Assembly: GCA_013400975.1 (NCBI GenBank)
Contig: WBMZ01008651.1
Location: 1 to 64,000 of the forward strand
Direction: 5' to 3'
DNA: 64,000 nucleotides
Source of the DNA: Atrichornis clamosus
Taxonomy: Eukaryota; Chordata; Aves; Passeriformes; Menuridae
Shown here piece after piece: positions 12,500 to 25,500 of the stretch (position 1 is its first letter; the number at the start of each line of letters is the position of its first letter). Under the pieces are notes generated by a model. The model searched no databases. It worked only from the letters and a program-made list of their open reading frames with translations, and was not told the origin of the DNA. The position numbers and the translations under genes were made by a program.

Positions 12500-12576
12500 G
12501 CGAGGGCCTTGCCCCTGGGGCTTGGACTGGATGACTTTTAAAGGTCCCTTCCAACCCAAAGTCTTCTATGATTCTT
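12500..12576 (+). mobile_element. CR1 LINE 3' end, + orientation, 5'-truncated
   Basis: The sequence GGACTGGATGACTTTTAAAGG, CCCTTCCAACCCAAAG and TTCTATGATTCTT reproduces the characteristic 3' end of avian CR1, including the ATTCTATG-type terminal repeat. Only about 75 bp are recognisable. A possible diverged extension runs upstream to about 12435. The element is inactive and severely truncated. Confidence 0.85.
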
Positions 12577-12593
12577 CAGAGCTGCCCGGGGAA

Positions 12594-12650
12594 GAGGAGC
12601 AGGAAAGGCAGGAGCAGGAAAGGCAGGAGCAGGAAAGGCAGGAGCAGGAG
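12594..12650. repeat. 15-bp tandem repeat next to the CR1 end
   Basis: The unit GGAAAGGCAGGAGCA is repeated three to four times almost perfectly, beginning within 20 bp of the CR1 3' end. Confidence 0.9.
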
Positions 12651-15600
12651 CCAAGCTCCCTCGGCAGCTGCCCGGATGCCCTCACAGTCCACAGCTTCAT
12701 CGGCCTCTGTGTGCTTTAGTGAAGGGAAGAGATGCACATCCCCACAGGAGGTTTGGTGCTGGGTGGCCATCAGTAATCCCAAAGCACAGTGTGGTCTCCC
12801 TCCTCTTTTGGATGCAGCTGGGTATCTCCAAGGGGGCCCGGAAAATTCCCTGCACCATCCCACTCATCGAGAAAGCTGGTGTTTTCCTAATTTCCCAGTT
12901 CCTACCTTTTGCCCCTAAGTGAACAACAGAATATTTTGAATGTTCATGCCATTAAAAATCCACTCCATTAATCCTGGTAGTAAATCCTGGGCAATCTTGC
13001 TCCCTGGGATGGCATGGGCAGGCAGGCTAGCACGGGAGAGAGGATGCAGTGGTTACCTTTGGGCACATCTGCAATTAAGGGACTGGGGGGTGACATCTCC
13101 AGTGCTTGTGTCTCATCTCTATATTTTCTGGTTAGACTTTGCAGATGCCTGATACGATTAATGTTCATTAACAGTCTCACAGCAGCATCACACAGGAAAG
13201 AGTCCAATGTTCTCTCCCCCAGAGCCCCCATTTCAGGGAAGAATTTTTTTCTCTCTGTTTTTCCCATAAAAGAAAAGCTTAAAAGGGAGTTCTCCAAATC
13301 TGATGATTTTTTTAAACTGTGATTCTGGCCCCTCCATCTCCTTAAACTGCCGATAACATATGCAGGGCATATGGTGTGGGGAAACACTGCTAATTTTAGT
13401 AGCAGGTCCCGAGGGAGGGACCCAGCTCTGGGCCAGGCGCAGGATGGAAAGTCACAGCGTTCACTCAGGGCCCCACATGACCTCGCTATTTTGGGGCTGC
13501 CCACGTCCCACCTTGCCCCAAGCCCACAGACACGGTGCAGCACCAGCCCTGAGCCTTCCCACAGCCCAGCTATTCCTGCCCACAGCACCGCTCCTGCCAA
13601 ACCCCGGCCAAGCGGGAGGGTGGTTTTCTGAAGGGAAGTAAACAAGCTTCAGGGCTAAATTGAGATCCCCAGAACTCATCACACTGAAGCAATGATGGAC
13701 GAGGTATTTTCTGCCCACATATGTCCGCTGTATTTTCATCCAACTGAGGGTGTCCTTTTGGGTTTCCTTCACTCCCTGATCAGTGAAATTCCATCAAGCC
13801 CCACATAGATGATGCAAATGATTCCTCCATCAACTGGCCCTTGCAAGGAACAGAGTATTTATGCAGGGCCATAAGATCTGAATTGCTCAAGGTAGAAAGA
13901 TTTTAAGGAACTTGAACTCCCCCAACTAAAATCCAGGCTGGTCAGGGGATCCTAGAGAGGCTCAAAATTGCACTTGGAGATTATTTGAAGGGAGCCAGCA
14001 AGCAGAGATGGTGTGGAGGAGTGCTTGCACTTGGTGTTAGCCTGGAGTGGCCATGTTTGTAAATCACAGAGTTACCAGATGCTGAAATCCCAGTGTGGCT
14101 CCAGCACTGCTCCTACCAGACCAACCTACCCATCCCTACATCCCTTCACGGCTGCTGCATGGCAGGGATGGCTCAGCCTCCCAAGACATCCTGCCCCAAA
14201 GTCTTGCTGTCAAAAAATATTTCCTACTGTCTCCCCATATATCTTCTTTGCCAGCTTCTGAGGCTACCTGTGACTGGCTATCGTGGTGTGGCCCCAGTCA
14301 GCAACCAAGCACCACACAGCCGCTCGCTTTTTCCTCAGCACCTGATCCTTCCAAATGCATGTTGCCAAAAATCAATCCCATTTTGTCTCCTTTAAGGGAC
14401 ACTCTGTTTATGGGGCCTCCTGCATCTGGCAGCCTGGCTCACTCGTCTGGTACATCTCAAGCCAGGGCTTGTTCTGAAGTGAGCTCAGCTCGAGCTCAAA
14501 GTATCAGAGCAAGAGATAGAAAAATGTGGATTCTCAGGGTGGAGGCTCATCTGGAAGTGGCCCAGGCACCCCATGCACCTCAGGCACCCCTGCACTCTAT
14601 CCTGCCTGGATGCAGCCACAGCTCCAGCACAGCTCAGTTCCTATCCAAGGATGCTGTAGTAGTTCATCCGAGAGCAGTGCTAGAGGATGTGGCCTCTTGG
14701 GATCCCTCTGTCCAGTGCCCTTCCTGGCTTGTGCCGCAGCAGGACGCCGGGCTGTGCCGCTGGCAGGGGCTGGGGACGGAGTTGGGAGCACGGAGCTGTG
14801 CAGGACCGAGTTACTGCGGGGCAGGGCTGGCCAGGAGCGGGGATATTTTCATGGGGTTTTGCCAGCAATGAGGGTTAATGGGAGGACAGTGAAGTCCTGT
14901 TCTTCAGCCTTCACAGGGAACTGCTAAACTTTCCAGACTTCAACGCACATCCCAGCCTGCCTGTCACCCGTGTGCCTTGCCCTCCCCAAGACCAGCTTTC
15001 CCTCCTACCTCTTTGCCTCCAGCAAAGCACCAGCCTGGAGCGAAAGCAGCCCTCGCTTAAATCCCATGTTCTCGGCGGCTGGGCTCCTGGGGACAGCGAG
15101 TTATGCTGAGGACACCAAACCCTGCTGCCTGCTTTGCCTCGGCTGCAATCCCAACCCATGGCAGCTCTGCCCCATCACTGCATGGACACACTGGACACTC
15201 GCCAGCTGCCCACTGCATCGTGTTCCCAAAGGGGAGCTTTCTAAATGGGCTCTCAGCAAACCACTCAGGGGCTCCCAGCATACACATGGCCCAGGAAAAA
15301 CACTGCCTTCATCCCTAAGATGTAAGGTTTTGTGGCTGATTAAATTAAGAAGGGTCTGACTATCTGTAGTTGGGGGGTAAATAGACAACTCATCAGAGAA
15401 TCAAGCTTCTCGTAGAGGACCTCACATTCATGACTCAAAAAAACAAATGCAGCTGGCCCCAGAGAGCCTTGTGAACCCTGGAATTTGCCTTTCTGGTCTT
15501 TTCCTCACTCATGGTAATTGCCACTGCTTTCCAGATGGCATCTGGATGTTCTGGAGCTGGCACAGCTTCACCTGGGTACTCCCATGAAGGCTGCCTTTTA

Positions 15601-18600
15601 GACTGTGTTTCTCCATGCAAAAGAGCTGCCACTGCCACCCTGGAGCTTCCCTCTCCCCACATGTCCCAGGGGCTTGAAAGTGGATTCCTGTTTATTTCCT
15701 CAAGCAGTTCTATTCATATCCATCAAAAGCTGCCAAACCGCATCTGTCAGGCCCAAGAGGACTCAAAAGGGCATCGTAGGTAAACACCAGGAGCAAGGTG
15801 GGACTGCCTGGAGTTAGCAGCATTTACTGCATTTGTCCCTTGGAAGTTTTATTCCACCTTCTGCAATTCACAGGCACGACTCTGGCACAAAGTCTCACGC
15901 AACAGCAGAGCTGGGCTCAGACAGCCGCCTGTAAGTCAGGCACACAACATCCCTGCGTTCAGGACTAATAGGGAACAGCCCCTTGCAGCAAGGGAGAGTC
16001 CTTTAGGGACAGACAGTGAGGTTCTTTGGATACTGTAGGGGTTGGTGGAACCAAGCCCAGCCAGGATGGATGTGCCTGTGCATGGGAGCTTCAGACGGGC
16101 TGAGGACGTGTCCTGTCTGCTGGTGCCTGATGGGATGGCTCCAGGCAGGGCTGTGGGGACTCTGCCACAGGGACACAGTGGGGAGCTACAGCCAGAGGGG
16201 TCCTACCTCCCACCCTCCTTGGGTGTTCAGACGTGATGCCCACGAGCAGCATCCCGGGCAGTGTAGGGGCAGCTGCAGCACACAGAGCTCCCTACTTGCA
16301 CCACGGCTGAGGAAGGTGATGGATTTAATCCCCTGCTTCTTTGGCCTCAGTTTGGTTTCATGGAGGACAGACAGGCTTCTCCCAGTCCTGCAGCCCCACA
16401 CATTTCCAAGTCAGTGAGATGATAATTGCAGAGGTAGTTTGAAAGAGGTAGAGGAGAGGCCCTTCCCATGGGGCATGGAAGTGCCTTTGACCAGGGAACC
16501 CTGGGACATCTGTGAGAGCCCACACACATCATGGAAAGAACAGGACTTCCCACAGAAAGCGTGTCCTGCTTTCTAGCTCCACAGCCTGCTCCCAGGCTGT
16601 GACTCACTGCAGAGCCATGCACAGCTGGCTTTCCTTCCCCTGCCCAGCTGGCCTCTGGATTACAGCTGAGAATCTGCAAGGACATCCACTTCTCCATCTG
16701 CTTCTGACCAGCACCCCGGTGCAGGCATTGGAAGGGACCTTCAGCCTCAGTATGCTCCATCTGAACCAGGCACCAGTCCTACTGCCCAGCCCAGGCACAG
16801 AGTCCCATCCCACTGGGAAGAATTCCTTGCCCCACGGAGGGCTAGCCACTCTTGGGCATATTTCCAGGACAGTTTGGGTTTATCCTGCCCTGTGCAGAGG
16901 GTGCTTCCAGTGGCCCTGAATTTGCTTAGTGTGAGCCTAGGGAGCACAGCCCTTCTGCCTTTGATCTGCTTCTGAAGTGGAAAAAAACAGAAACCCTCCA
17001 GCTGACACACTCCCCGAGAGCAGGAGAGCTGGGACATTCCTGGGATAAGCAGATTCCTGTCTGCTCTGCATTTACTGCTCTCTCTCAGCTTTTCCTGAGC
17101 TGGGTGCTGGGCTCCCACCCCTGCAGCCCCAGGTTGACTTCCCGCACGCTGCCCTGCACCTGTGAGGAGCTCAGCCTTCAGCCACACGCCCAGGGATGAA
17201 GACTTAGCAAATTACATTCCCACAGTGGTTCCAAGGCATCCTGTTTATTTATATGCACTTTGGCTTCATTGTTTTGCAGCAGCATCCACCAGCAATTAAT
17301 GCAGAAACATCCTCTAGAGAAAAACTCATTAGAGAATCCCTCCCAAAGCAGAGGGAAGGAAAGGCTCCTCAGACTGACAGATTTGTGAGCAGGAGACAGC
17401 AGGATTATTAATCCACACTCGTATCACTCCTACCAAGCTGCTCACTCATGTTTTTCTCCATCTCTTACAGCAGAATTGTTCCCCTGTTGGAAAGCACCAA
17501 GGTTTTCTCAACTACGCCAGCCTAGATCTGCCTAACCTGGCTTAAAACAGGATGAAATAATTTGGATTTTGTACTGGGGTTAGCTGGAGTTCAAACCTCA
17601 TCCCTGCAGACCTCTTGGCTTTGCTGTAAAATGATCTCAGGCCTCAAAGGGTCTTGCCCTGTTTGCTGTTTCCATCGGAGCTGGTGCCACCACTTGAGCT
17701 GGGAGCGAGCTCTGGGAGCGCTGGGGTTCATCCGCTGTGCCCCAAGCACTGCACTGGCACATGGTCAGGGAGCCCGAGCTGGACCTGCAGCCCTGCCAGG
17801 GCTCCCGGGGCTCATGAGGCGCCTTGGGCAATCTCCTGCCCATCCAGTGCCCCAGATGGCGTAACACAAACTTCTAAACCTGTGTGAGGTCCAGTTTTCC
17901 TCCTGGCAGCCTGGCAACAAAATCTTCTCTTTGATGACCCCGCTAAGTGAAAAGGACTTTCCAGGACTTCCTTTGCAGTAATTTCTGGAGCTTGTTAAAG
18001 CTGCTGAGTTTAAAGAGTCAGGCAGTTTCTTCAGGCTCTTGTTTCCCCCTCCATCCCACTGCTGATGGCTGGCAGTGTGTCCTTCCCAAGATGCAGGACC
18101 TGGCTGTCCCCACCACATGCACAGAGGACCATGAGGACCCCTCACTTCCACTCCTCTGGGCTCGCTGGCGTGAGCTTGAGGGCCATTTCCAGATGTGACT
18201 GCATCACTGCTTTTTGCTTTCACTCAAATCCAGGGTCTAAGCTACCACATCCATAAAGAAATCCCTGTTATAATTATCTCCGTGGCACTATCATTTGCCT
18301 AAGCCCTTAGTAGAGGGCTTAGCTTCAGGCTACAGTGCAGAGCACTAAGCAATTGCCACGTTGTCAGTTAAAACAGCCGTGGTTTCTTTTCTCTTCTTTT
18401 TTTTTTTACTCCCTAAAATTTTTTCCAGATGTCTTTTTTTTTTTTTTCCCTAGGAGAAGAACCAGCAGCTGTACGACTTCAATGCGAGCCGTGACTAATC
18501 CACCACAGAGAGCATCCAACGGCAGCGTTCAAGTCCTTGGGATGTGAGTCAAGCAAATGAAACTTTGGCTTAGGGGACGTGTGACCTCTGGAGCCAAACT

Positions 18601-20340
18601 GGGCCTGCAAGTGGCACTGGGCTGCGCCTGGGAGCTGTGGACACTCGTGGTGGGAGGAGAAGGTGCTCCAGATGCCACAGCGGGTTGGTTGCATTAGAAG
18701 GACACGTGGAATCTTAGACACCGTCACAAATCTGGCCTTCACATGGACCTGAGAGGGTCGTGTGGAATATTTACAGATGTCTCTGTGAGTGATATCAGCA
18801 CCCACCTACCAGCATCCAGGGATTGCTTTTGAGAAACGTGTAACCAAGTAAAGAAATGGGTGAAGAAGATTTTCTTCTCTTGTTCTTTGCCACCAGCCTC
18901 CTGAGCTGCTTGGTCATGGAGATTGACCCGTTCACTGGGAAGTGATGGAGGGTTCTCACGAGCCCCTCCCCTATCTTTCCCCTCTGCTTTCCCTTTCTGT
19001 TCTGTTTATTTTTTGTTCCTTCTTGGCCATGGGATGTTTTGTCTTACATCTGATCTTTCACATGCAGCAGAAGTGCCGGGAGGCCAGATGAGGAGTGAGC
19101 TGACACAGAACCACAGATACAAAGGCATCCTACAGAGCAAGGAGCCAGCACAGCACGGAGGTCGTCACGGGCCAGTCCCTGTGTTGACATCTAAAATCTC
19201 AGCAACAGCAGTGGGAAGAGTTAAGCACCCAGGTCTGTGTCTCTCAAAGATAGCATGTAATCACGAGGAATGAACCCAAACCCCAGGCAGCCAAGACAAA
19301 ACACGATTTTGCAGGTTGCTATGGTCTTGGGTGTCCTTCACCCAGCATTCACAATCACACCGCTGGTGCCCAGATGATTTGTCCTCAGTCCTGCTGGCTG
19401 CACGAGACACCATCTTTCCAGCAGCCCCTGGAGAGCAGCCCTGGGGTGAGGATCACAAGCTGCAAAGAGCTGAATGATCCACAGGGCTCAGGACAGCCCG
19501 GTATGGCATGGAGACACTCTTTAGGGGTGCCCAAACTATAGCAATTTTTGGCTGCTGGTTTTCCTCTGCAGTGCAGTGCCAGGGCCGTGCTGGTGCCAGG
19601 GGAGCAGATGCACCTCAAATCCTCTCAGCCATGGGGAGAACCAAGGAGAGGGGAGCTGAGGTTTCACCCTGAGCATAGAGAGGAACAGATTGGAAAACTC
19701 AACTCCCAACAGCTTTGCTGCTTGGCTGCCTCTGGCTGGGCAGCTGCTCCAGCTGAGTTATGATCTGTAAGGTCAAAATACTTAGTGATGTCTGAAGAGA
19801 ACACCAAATTCAGCTGGCTGGCAATTCTGACTGTGGGTTTTGTTCAATCGGTCAAGATCTGCCGGACGATAACCACAGCAGAGAGACCAATCTGATGAGA
19901 GTCACATCTACCAGCCCAGCATTTCTCTGCCTACTTAGAGCATATTTCAGATATGTCGTAATTCTCCACATTCTCTGGATCATTCTTTTCTCTCCCTCTC
20001 CACAAGGCAGTCGCAGATGGCAGCAATGTTAGGAGATAGGATGGAGGAGTGAGAACTTTCCTGCTGTCCTCTGCATCCTCCTGAGGATGGGAAACACCAG
20101 CTCAGAGACTGAACCACCCCGTTGGGAAATGACAGAATTTAACATGACAATTGCAGCAGGTCGTGCTGTCAGTCAGAGAGAGACAGAGAACTGAAAACTC
20201 ATCGCAGCAGTGCAGGCAGCTGCTGTGACAGTGACCCTGCTGGGAGGGCTGCGCTGGGGGCTGGTCTGTCCCTGCGAGAGACCCCTTGGTTTCCAGCCCC
20301 GCTTGATTTCTCTGGTCTATCCTTTGGAGCCAGGCTGTGC
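12651..20340. other. Intergenic region between ATOX1 and SPARC, part 2
   Basis: No supported gene. AT-rich islands without recognisable repeats occur at about 12.93-13.36 kb and 17.2-17.5 kb, and are possible regulatory elements of SPARC. Two T-runs at 18.39-18.45 kb precede a CTAG acceptor-like site and a short open frame (see findings). The rest is GC-rich, with many chance open frames such as 14095-14871 (+) and 12968-13645 (-). Confidence 0.55.
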
Positions 20341-20398
20341 CTCAGGGACTGCCCACTGCAGAGAGGGGGAGAGGAAGAGACCGATTTGGAAAGATAGC

Positions 20399-20423
20399 GA
20401 GGAGGAGGAGGAGGAGGAGGAGA
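20399..20423 (+). promoter_or_regulatory. SPARC: GGA-rich box of the SPARC promoter
   Basis: A (GGA)n run follows purine-rich sequence from about 20360. It is followed by a CCCAGCCCA word and a CTTCCTCCTGCCTCCTTCTAAA-like stretch. The known mammalian SPARC promoter lacks a canonical TATA box and is driven by GGA boxes directly upstream of a similar CCCAGCCCA / CTTCCTGTTGCC / TCTAAAC succession. I recognise that order here from memory of the human sequence. The element lies about 6 kb upstream of the SPARC start codon, consistent with a long first intron. Confidence 0.75.
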
Positions 20424-20484
20424 GGCAGCGGGAAACCCAGCCCACCCTTTGGCTTCCTCCTGCCTCCTTCTAAAACCTGCAGAT

Positions 20485-20541
20485 TCCTCCAGTCTGTCCA
20501 AGCGCCTGAAGTTTCGTCAGCCGTGCTGCCGGGACTGCGAG
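20485..20541 (+). other. SPARC: SPARC non-coding exon 1 (5' end approximate)
   Basis: The 3' boundary is set by a donor, GCGAG followed by GTATGG at 20542. The 5' end is estimated from the position of the promoter elements and a TCTAAAAC word at 20469-20476 that could serve as an initiator-proximal A/T element. There is no ATG in the exon, in agreement with SPARC genes, where exon 1 is untranslated and the initiator lies in exon 2. Confidence 0.6.
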
Positions 20542-21115
20542 GTATGGCCCGAGCTCCGCGTTTGCCTTTGCTGTGCTTTTCCTCCCGACATGGGGGTCCC
20601 CACAGCCCCACTCGTGGGGGTCCCTGGCCCGGGACCCGCTCTCCCAGCCCGTGGAGTGTGTCCCGTGCTCGGCAGTGCGTCACTCGGGATGGGGAGGTGG
20701 ACGCTCTCCACCCCAAGTGGTGCATTTAGAGACCCCTCCTGACTTCACCCCTTTCTCCTCTTTGCAGCATCTCCACTTCTAAACTGTCTCTTACTCAATT
20801 TCGCTGCCACAGCTTTAATGCTTTGGTGGCATCTGACTGTAAAGGCTTAACCTGCCCCCACTCTTCTCTCCCCTCTCTTTTTTCCCTCTGGTGGGCTCTG
20901 ATCTCCCTTAGGAAGATCTGTGAGACCAAGGTCTGGGCACAAGCAACTGCAGAGAAAATCAGATCTAGTTACAAACCAGTCCCCATGACACCCAGCCTGA
21001 GGTGTGTTGGCAGGTGATGTTTTACTCACCAGAGTATCTAGAGGAAGAACAAAAGAGCCGTCGACTTCATCTCAGTGGTTTTATTTTTTCAGTGAAGCCG
21101 GTCTTATTTCGCCTT

Positions 21116-21132
21116 AAAAAAAAAAAAAAAAA
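21116..21132. repeat. Poly(A) tract, 17 A
   Basis: A homopolymer in SPARC intron 1. No retrocopy body or transposon end was recognised directly upstream. Confidence 0.9.
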
Positions 21133-22483
21133 GACACTCAGCTTTTTGTTCCAAGCAAACTTTGAAAGCATTTCAAGTCCTGCTGCCCTGGCTCGCTGAG
21201 CTCCAGCTGATCGACTGTTAGAGAGACGGGGATTGCAGGACAGGAGGAACAAAGCTCTTTTGGGGTGGATTTTTTTAAGTTTTAAGAACTTAGGTTCAGT
21301 CAGGCACAATTTTAGGTCCATGCAGAAGAGACAAGGGCTTGTTTCCTTTAAAGGCAGCCGCTGTCCTTCCCGTCCTGGTGACGTGACCTGTGTGGCAGTG
21401 TAACTCTGCTCTTTGTGTCCTTTCTTTAAGAAAACTCCACTCTGTTGCATCCAGCCAAAAAAAGTAAATTTAACAGAATGGGGGCTGAATGCCCACCCAA
21501 ACCGAAAGGCAAGAGTTTTAAGCTGGAGTGAAACGGGGGTACTGGGAATGTTGCCAGCACTCCGAGTCCTCAGAGGCCACCAACTTGAAACAGCCCAAAA
21601 ACTCAGCATCCTTCCAAAAGGACAAAAGTTAATTGCAGCCATTTGTTAGGGTGGATCAGGCGAGTTTTAAGTGGAAATGAAAGGCTGTTGCGTCCTGCAC
21701 AGCAGCTAAAGCCAAGCCATTGTCTGCCACATAGGCAGGAGCGGGGATGCGGGCGGTGTTGGGAGGGGGAAGAGCAGAAATAAACTTTTCAAACTTATTT
21801 TCAAGCCCCTCCTTCCACAACGCTCTGCTCTTCCATGACTCAGCCCCAGAGGAATGTCGGCTCCCATGGAAACCTTTTCTGGGTCCTCTGGTCGAAAGGA
21901 TGTCGGGGCTGTTATCACTGGAGCGTCTGTGGCAGGGCAGGTCCAGGGAATGCTTTGGAGATGGTTTGCATTTTTGCAGGGTATTTATCGGACAGTTTAT
22001 TCTCTCCCTCCTTGGTGGAGCTGTGCGAGATCAGTTGGTTGCATCCCCGGGAGCCGGAGGGACCTCCCACACCTGGCACAGAAATATCCGGGCTGCTTTT
22101 GACGCTGCCCTACGACCCGTCCACACAAAAGAAGAAGCTCAGGCAGGACAGCAAAATCCTCACCTGTCTGCACAGGGCTCATCCGCGAGCCGCTGCCTGC
22201 AGCCCACAGCTCATCCATGCACTTTTCTTATGACTAATTTAATTGTTTTCCATTATGGATTCGGTCTGTAACCTGGAGAAACTATGACAGCTTCAACACA
22301 GAGCTGTGATGGGACTGGGCTCTTGCTGTTGCATCAATAGGCCCTGTAAGATCTGGAGCATTTCTAAGCTCAGTCAGAGCTGCTCGGCTCCCTCCACAGG
22401 GAATGGGTTCATAGCGTTGTGGTGTAGACCTGTCTTTAGTGACTCTGCATGGGCAGATGGGGGTAGATAGATTTTTTCTTGGA

Positions 22484-22501
22484 GTGTGTGTGTGTGTGTG
22501 A
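22484..22501. repeat. (TG)n microsatellite
   Basis: A short dinucleotide run in SPARC intron 1. Confidence 0.9.
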
Positions 22502-25500
22502 GCTACAGGGAATTCCACTTCTATCTAAGCCTTGCTTGGCTTTCTGAGCCTGCACACTGAGTGAGAGGGGTCTGCACAGGTGGCAGGAGCCAGGCTGGCT
22601 TCTGCCCAGTCCCCTGCTCCCCAGGCACCCAGGGCAGCTGCAGCACATCTGGGTGAGTTGGCATGGGACATGCAGGGACCTGTTCAGCAGGGAGCTTTAT
22701 GGGGACTCACGCAAACAACTCTGACTTCAAATGGCATTTTAGCCTGGGAGTGGCTGCTGAGTAAAGCTCAGAGGGTCTTGCTTGCATAGGGAGGACAGGG
22801 CCAGGCAGCGGGGACCCAGCCCTGGTGCTTTGTCTCTGTGGGGATCACACCTGGACACCCATCTGCACCTTGAAAACTGTGGCCGCAGTGGGGTCTGGCA
22901 GAATCTTTTTCTGGGCCAGTTCTGCCTTTACAGTCAGTGTGAGGTGGGGACGTGTCAGACCCTTCAGAGCAGTGAGCAGAGGGAGGGTGGGTGCAGGAGA
23001 CCCTCCTGCTCGGGTGGTGCCTCCTGCACGGCTGGGCTGGGATGCAGGTGAGGAGCTGAGGCACGGGAAGGTTTCACTCAACCATTGCCCATTCCTGCTC
23101 TCTGTGGCTGCAATGGGAGGTGGCAGCGGAGCCCCTCCCTGGGTTAGCAGGGGTGGCAGCCGGGGTGAGCCCGGTGGCCTCGGGGAGGAGCTGTCACAGT
23201 GGCCAGGCAGAGGCTCCTCCCCACGCTAACGTGGCATCCCGAAGGGCTTATGCAACCCTGGACAGGGCCAGCGCCACATGGACCACGCTCCACCATCCAT
23301 GGAGCCTCTTCCAGAGGCTGCACCCGCCTGGTCCGTGTCCTCCCCCAACCCACAAAGGCCCCCAGGCTGGGTGGGAGGTGACACGAGGGACCCACAGACC
23401 CCAGTGGCACAGATTCTCCTCTGTGCATCACTGTGGGGTATTTTCCCATCAGGACCAACTTAGGATGGTGTGACAGGCTTGGGGGGAGCATGGTAAAGAG
23501 TTTCCCAGAGCATCCTGCTTTGAGTTTATGGAGGTGTTGAGGGTCAGCCTCAGACCTCTCCACACCCTGTGGTTTTCTTCTTTGTGGCATGGCTGGGAAA
23601 TGCAAAAAGCAACTGGCACTGAGGGACAGGCTGGGCCATGCTGGAAAGGTGAATCACTGAGAGGGGTTTGAGGGAGCCCCCAGACTGTTTATAGAGCAAC
23701 TGGGAGCTGAAGTGCCGATGTAGGATGCAAGTGGGGTCAAGCATTAGAAAGGCTGCGCAGCCCATGGGTGCCTTGTTGTCTTCTCAATCCTCAGCAGTCA
23801 GGAGGGCAGGCCTGAGAGGGTGATGACCATGGAGCTTTCCTTATTCTATATTCAGCAGCCCTTTCTGTGCCCACAACGTGCTGGTTTCCAGCGTCCTGCA
23901 AAGTGGTGTCTGTTGATTCCTTCAGGATGCAGAAGGGCACAAGTCCCTGCTTGCTAAAATTTTGTTCCCAATCCCATTTTCTTCTGTCCAAAATTACCTC
24001 CTGGCTGCACCCCCCTGTGCTGCCCTCTGCCCTCTGCAGGGCTCTTGCAAAGCAATGCCAGACATTCCCAGTGCAGGGCCCCTCGCAGGGATCCTCCCAA
24101 GTCCCTGCAGCTGGGGGATGGATGCTGAGCTCATGGTGTGGCCCAGCTGCCAATTCCAAAGAGCATCCTCTGGAATAGCAGGACCATGGTCGCTCCACAG
24201 GGAGGGAGACTCACACCATGGACCAGGTTATTCTGATGGAGCAACTCTGTGTGCAGAGCTCCTGAGCTGTTATTTCAGGACTTCTGGCCACCAGGAATGA
24301 CCATGCCTTTACAAACCAGCCAGGGGCTCACAGACACTGTAATGTCCTCCCTGCACAGGCTCTGCCTCCAGGAGGTTGTTGTTTTTCAAATAAACTTGTG
24401 TTACCATTTATGGCACAAGACAGCTCTGCAGGGCTTGTTTGCTCAGACTTTTTCATGCTCCTTCTTCCTCCAAGCACAACACTGGCAGCTCCAACTGTCT
24501 GCTGGCTCCTAGCAAAAATGTAGTTCCCTGACCCCAGCTTACTGCATGCCCAGCCTTTGAAATTCAAATCTTTCTGAAAGCTTGGGGAAATGATCTAAGA
24601 TGGCCTTGGTGTGGCGTTGGGTTCTCTTCATGCCATCTTCCACGTGTGCATGCACTGCCCTCTGCTCCAGCCTGGGCACTGCCATGCTTCTGTCCAGTGA
24701 GCATCACCAAACCTCAGAGCATCTTCCAAAGCAAACAAGACCCTTGGGAGAGGCCCAGGAGAACCTTTACAAACCAGAGGACAGCAGCACGGGAGGCGAC
24801 GTCCAGAATCACCAGTACTTTTCCAGCTGCCTCCCCACACAACCCTTCCAGGAGTGAAGAACCAATGATCTCTCCTGGCAAATGCTGGCAGTAGCCTCCA
24901 GAACAAATAAAGGCGAGGGGAAGGGACAGCTCACACCAAGCAGGAGAGGAGGCAGCTGCTCAGCTTCAGCCTTGAGAGACCAAACTGCTCATCACCCTCT
25001 ACCCACAGCTCCTCTGCCACAGGTCCTTCATCCCACCACAGCAGCCATCCCCATCACCCTGTGCTCCCACCCCTCTGACATCCCAGAGAAGCTGTTCTCC
25101 ATGCCTTGACCCCTATTTTGCACAAACACTGCACCAGGGGCTGGGTGAGGTACTGAGACTGGAAAGAGGATTTTCCCTGCGAGGCCAAGCCTTGATAAAT
25201 TAGGAAGCGGAGCCCAGCCTGGTTGGTGTCCGGGAAGCACAGCCTTGGCGTGGTTTTACACCCAGAGAGCTGCTGTGCACGGGGAGGAAGGGAACGGATG
25301 CAGTGACAAATCAGATCTCCTGGGAGAGATGAAGGAACCTTGTCCAGCACTTTCTGTCCCAGCAAATCCCTCCCTTCGTCCGGCCCCAGGGCGGGCTGTG
25401 ATGCCCCGGCCCCGCAGGTGGAGCGGAGGAGGACAAGCGGAAGGGAGGCAGAGGAAGACCTGGCAGGAGGACAAGTCCCCTCGCTGGCAGGACAGGAAAC

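Noticed and set aside
12968..13645. 225-codon minus-strand frame
   Set aside because: No recognisable protein features; it crosses an AT-rich island and GC-rich flank without any coding signature.
14095..14871. 258-codon + strand open frame
   Set aside because: GC-rich intergenic sequence; no domain, no codon regularity, overlapping frames of similar length, and no recognisable splice or promoter context.
16725..16745. TTGGAAGGGACCTT word resembling the CR1 3' region
   Set aside because: Only about 15 bp match, with no flanking CR1 sequence or tail repeat; too short to call.
24387..24395. AATAAA followed by T/GT-rich sequence in SPARC intron 1
   Set aside because: No exon or open transcript unit upstream supports a real 3' end.
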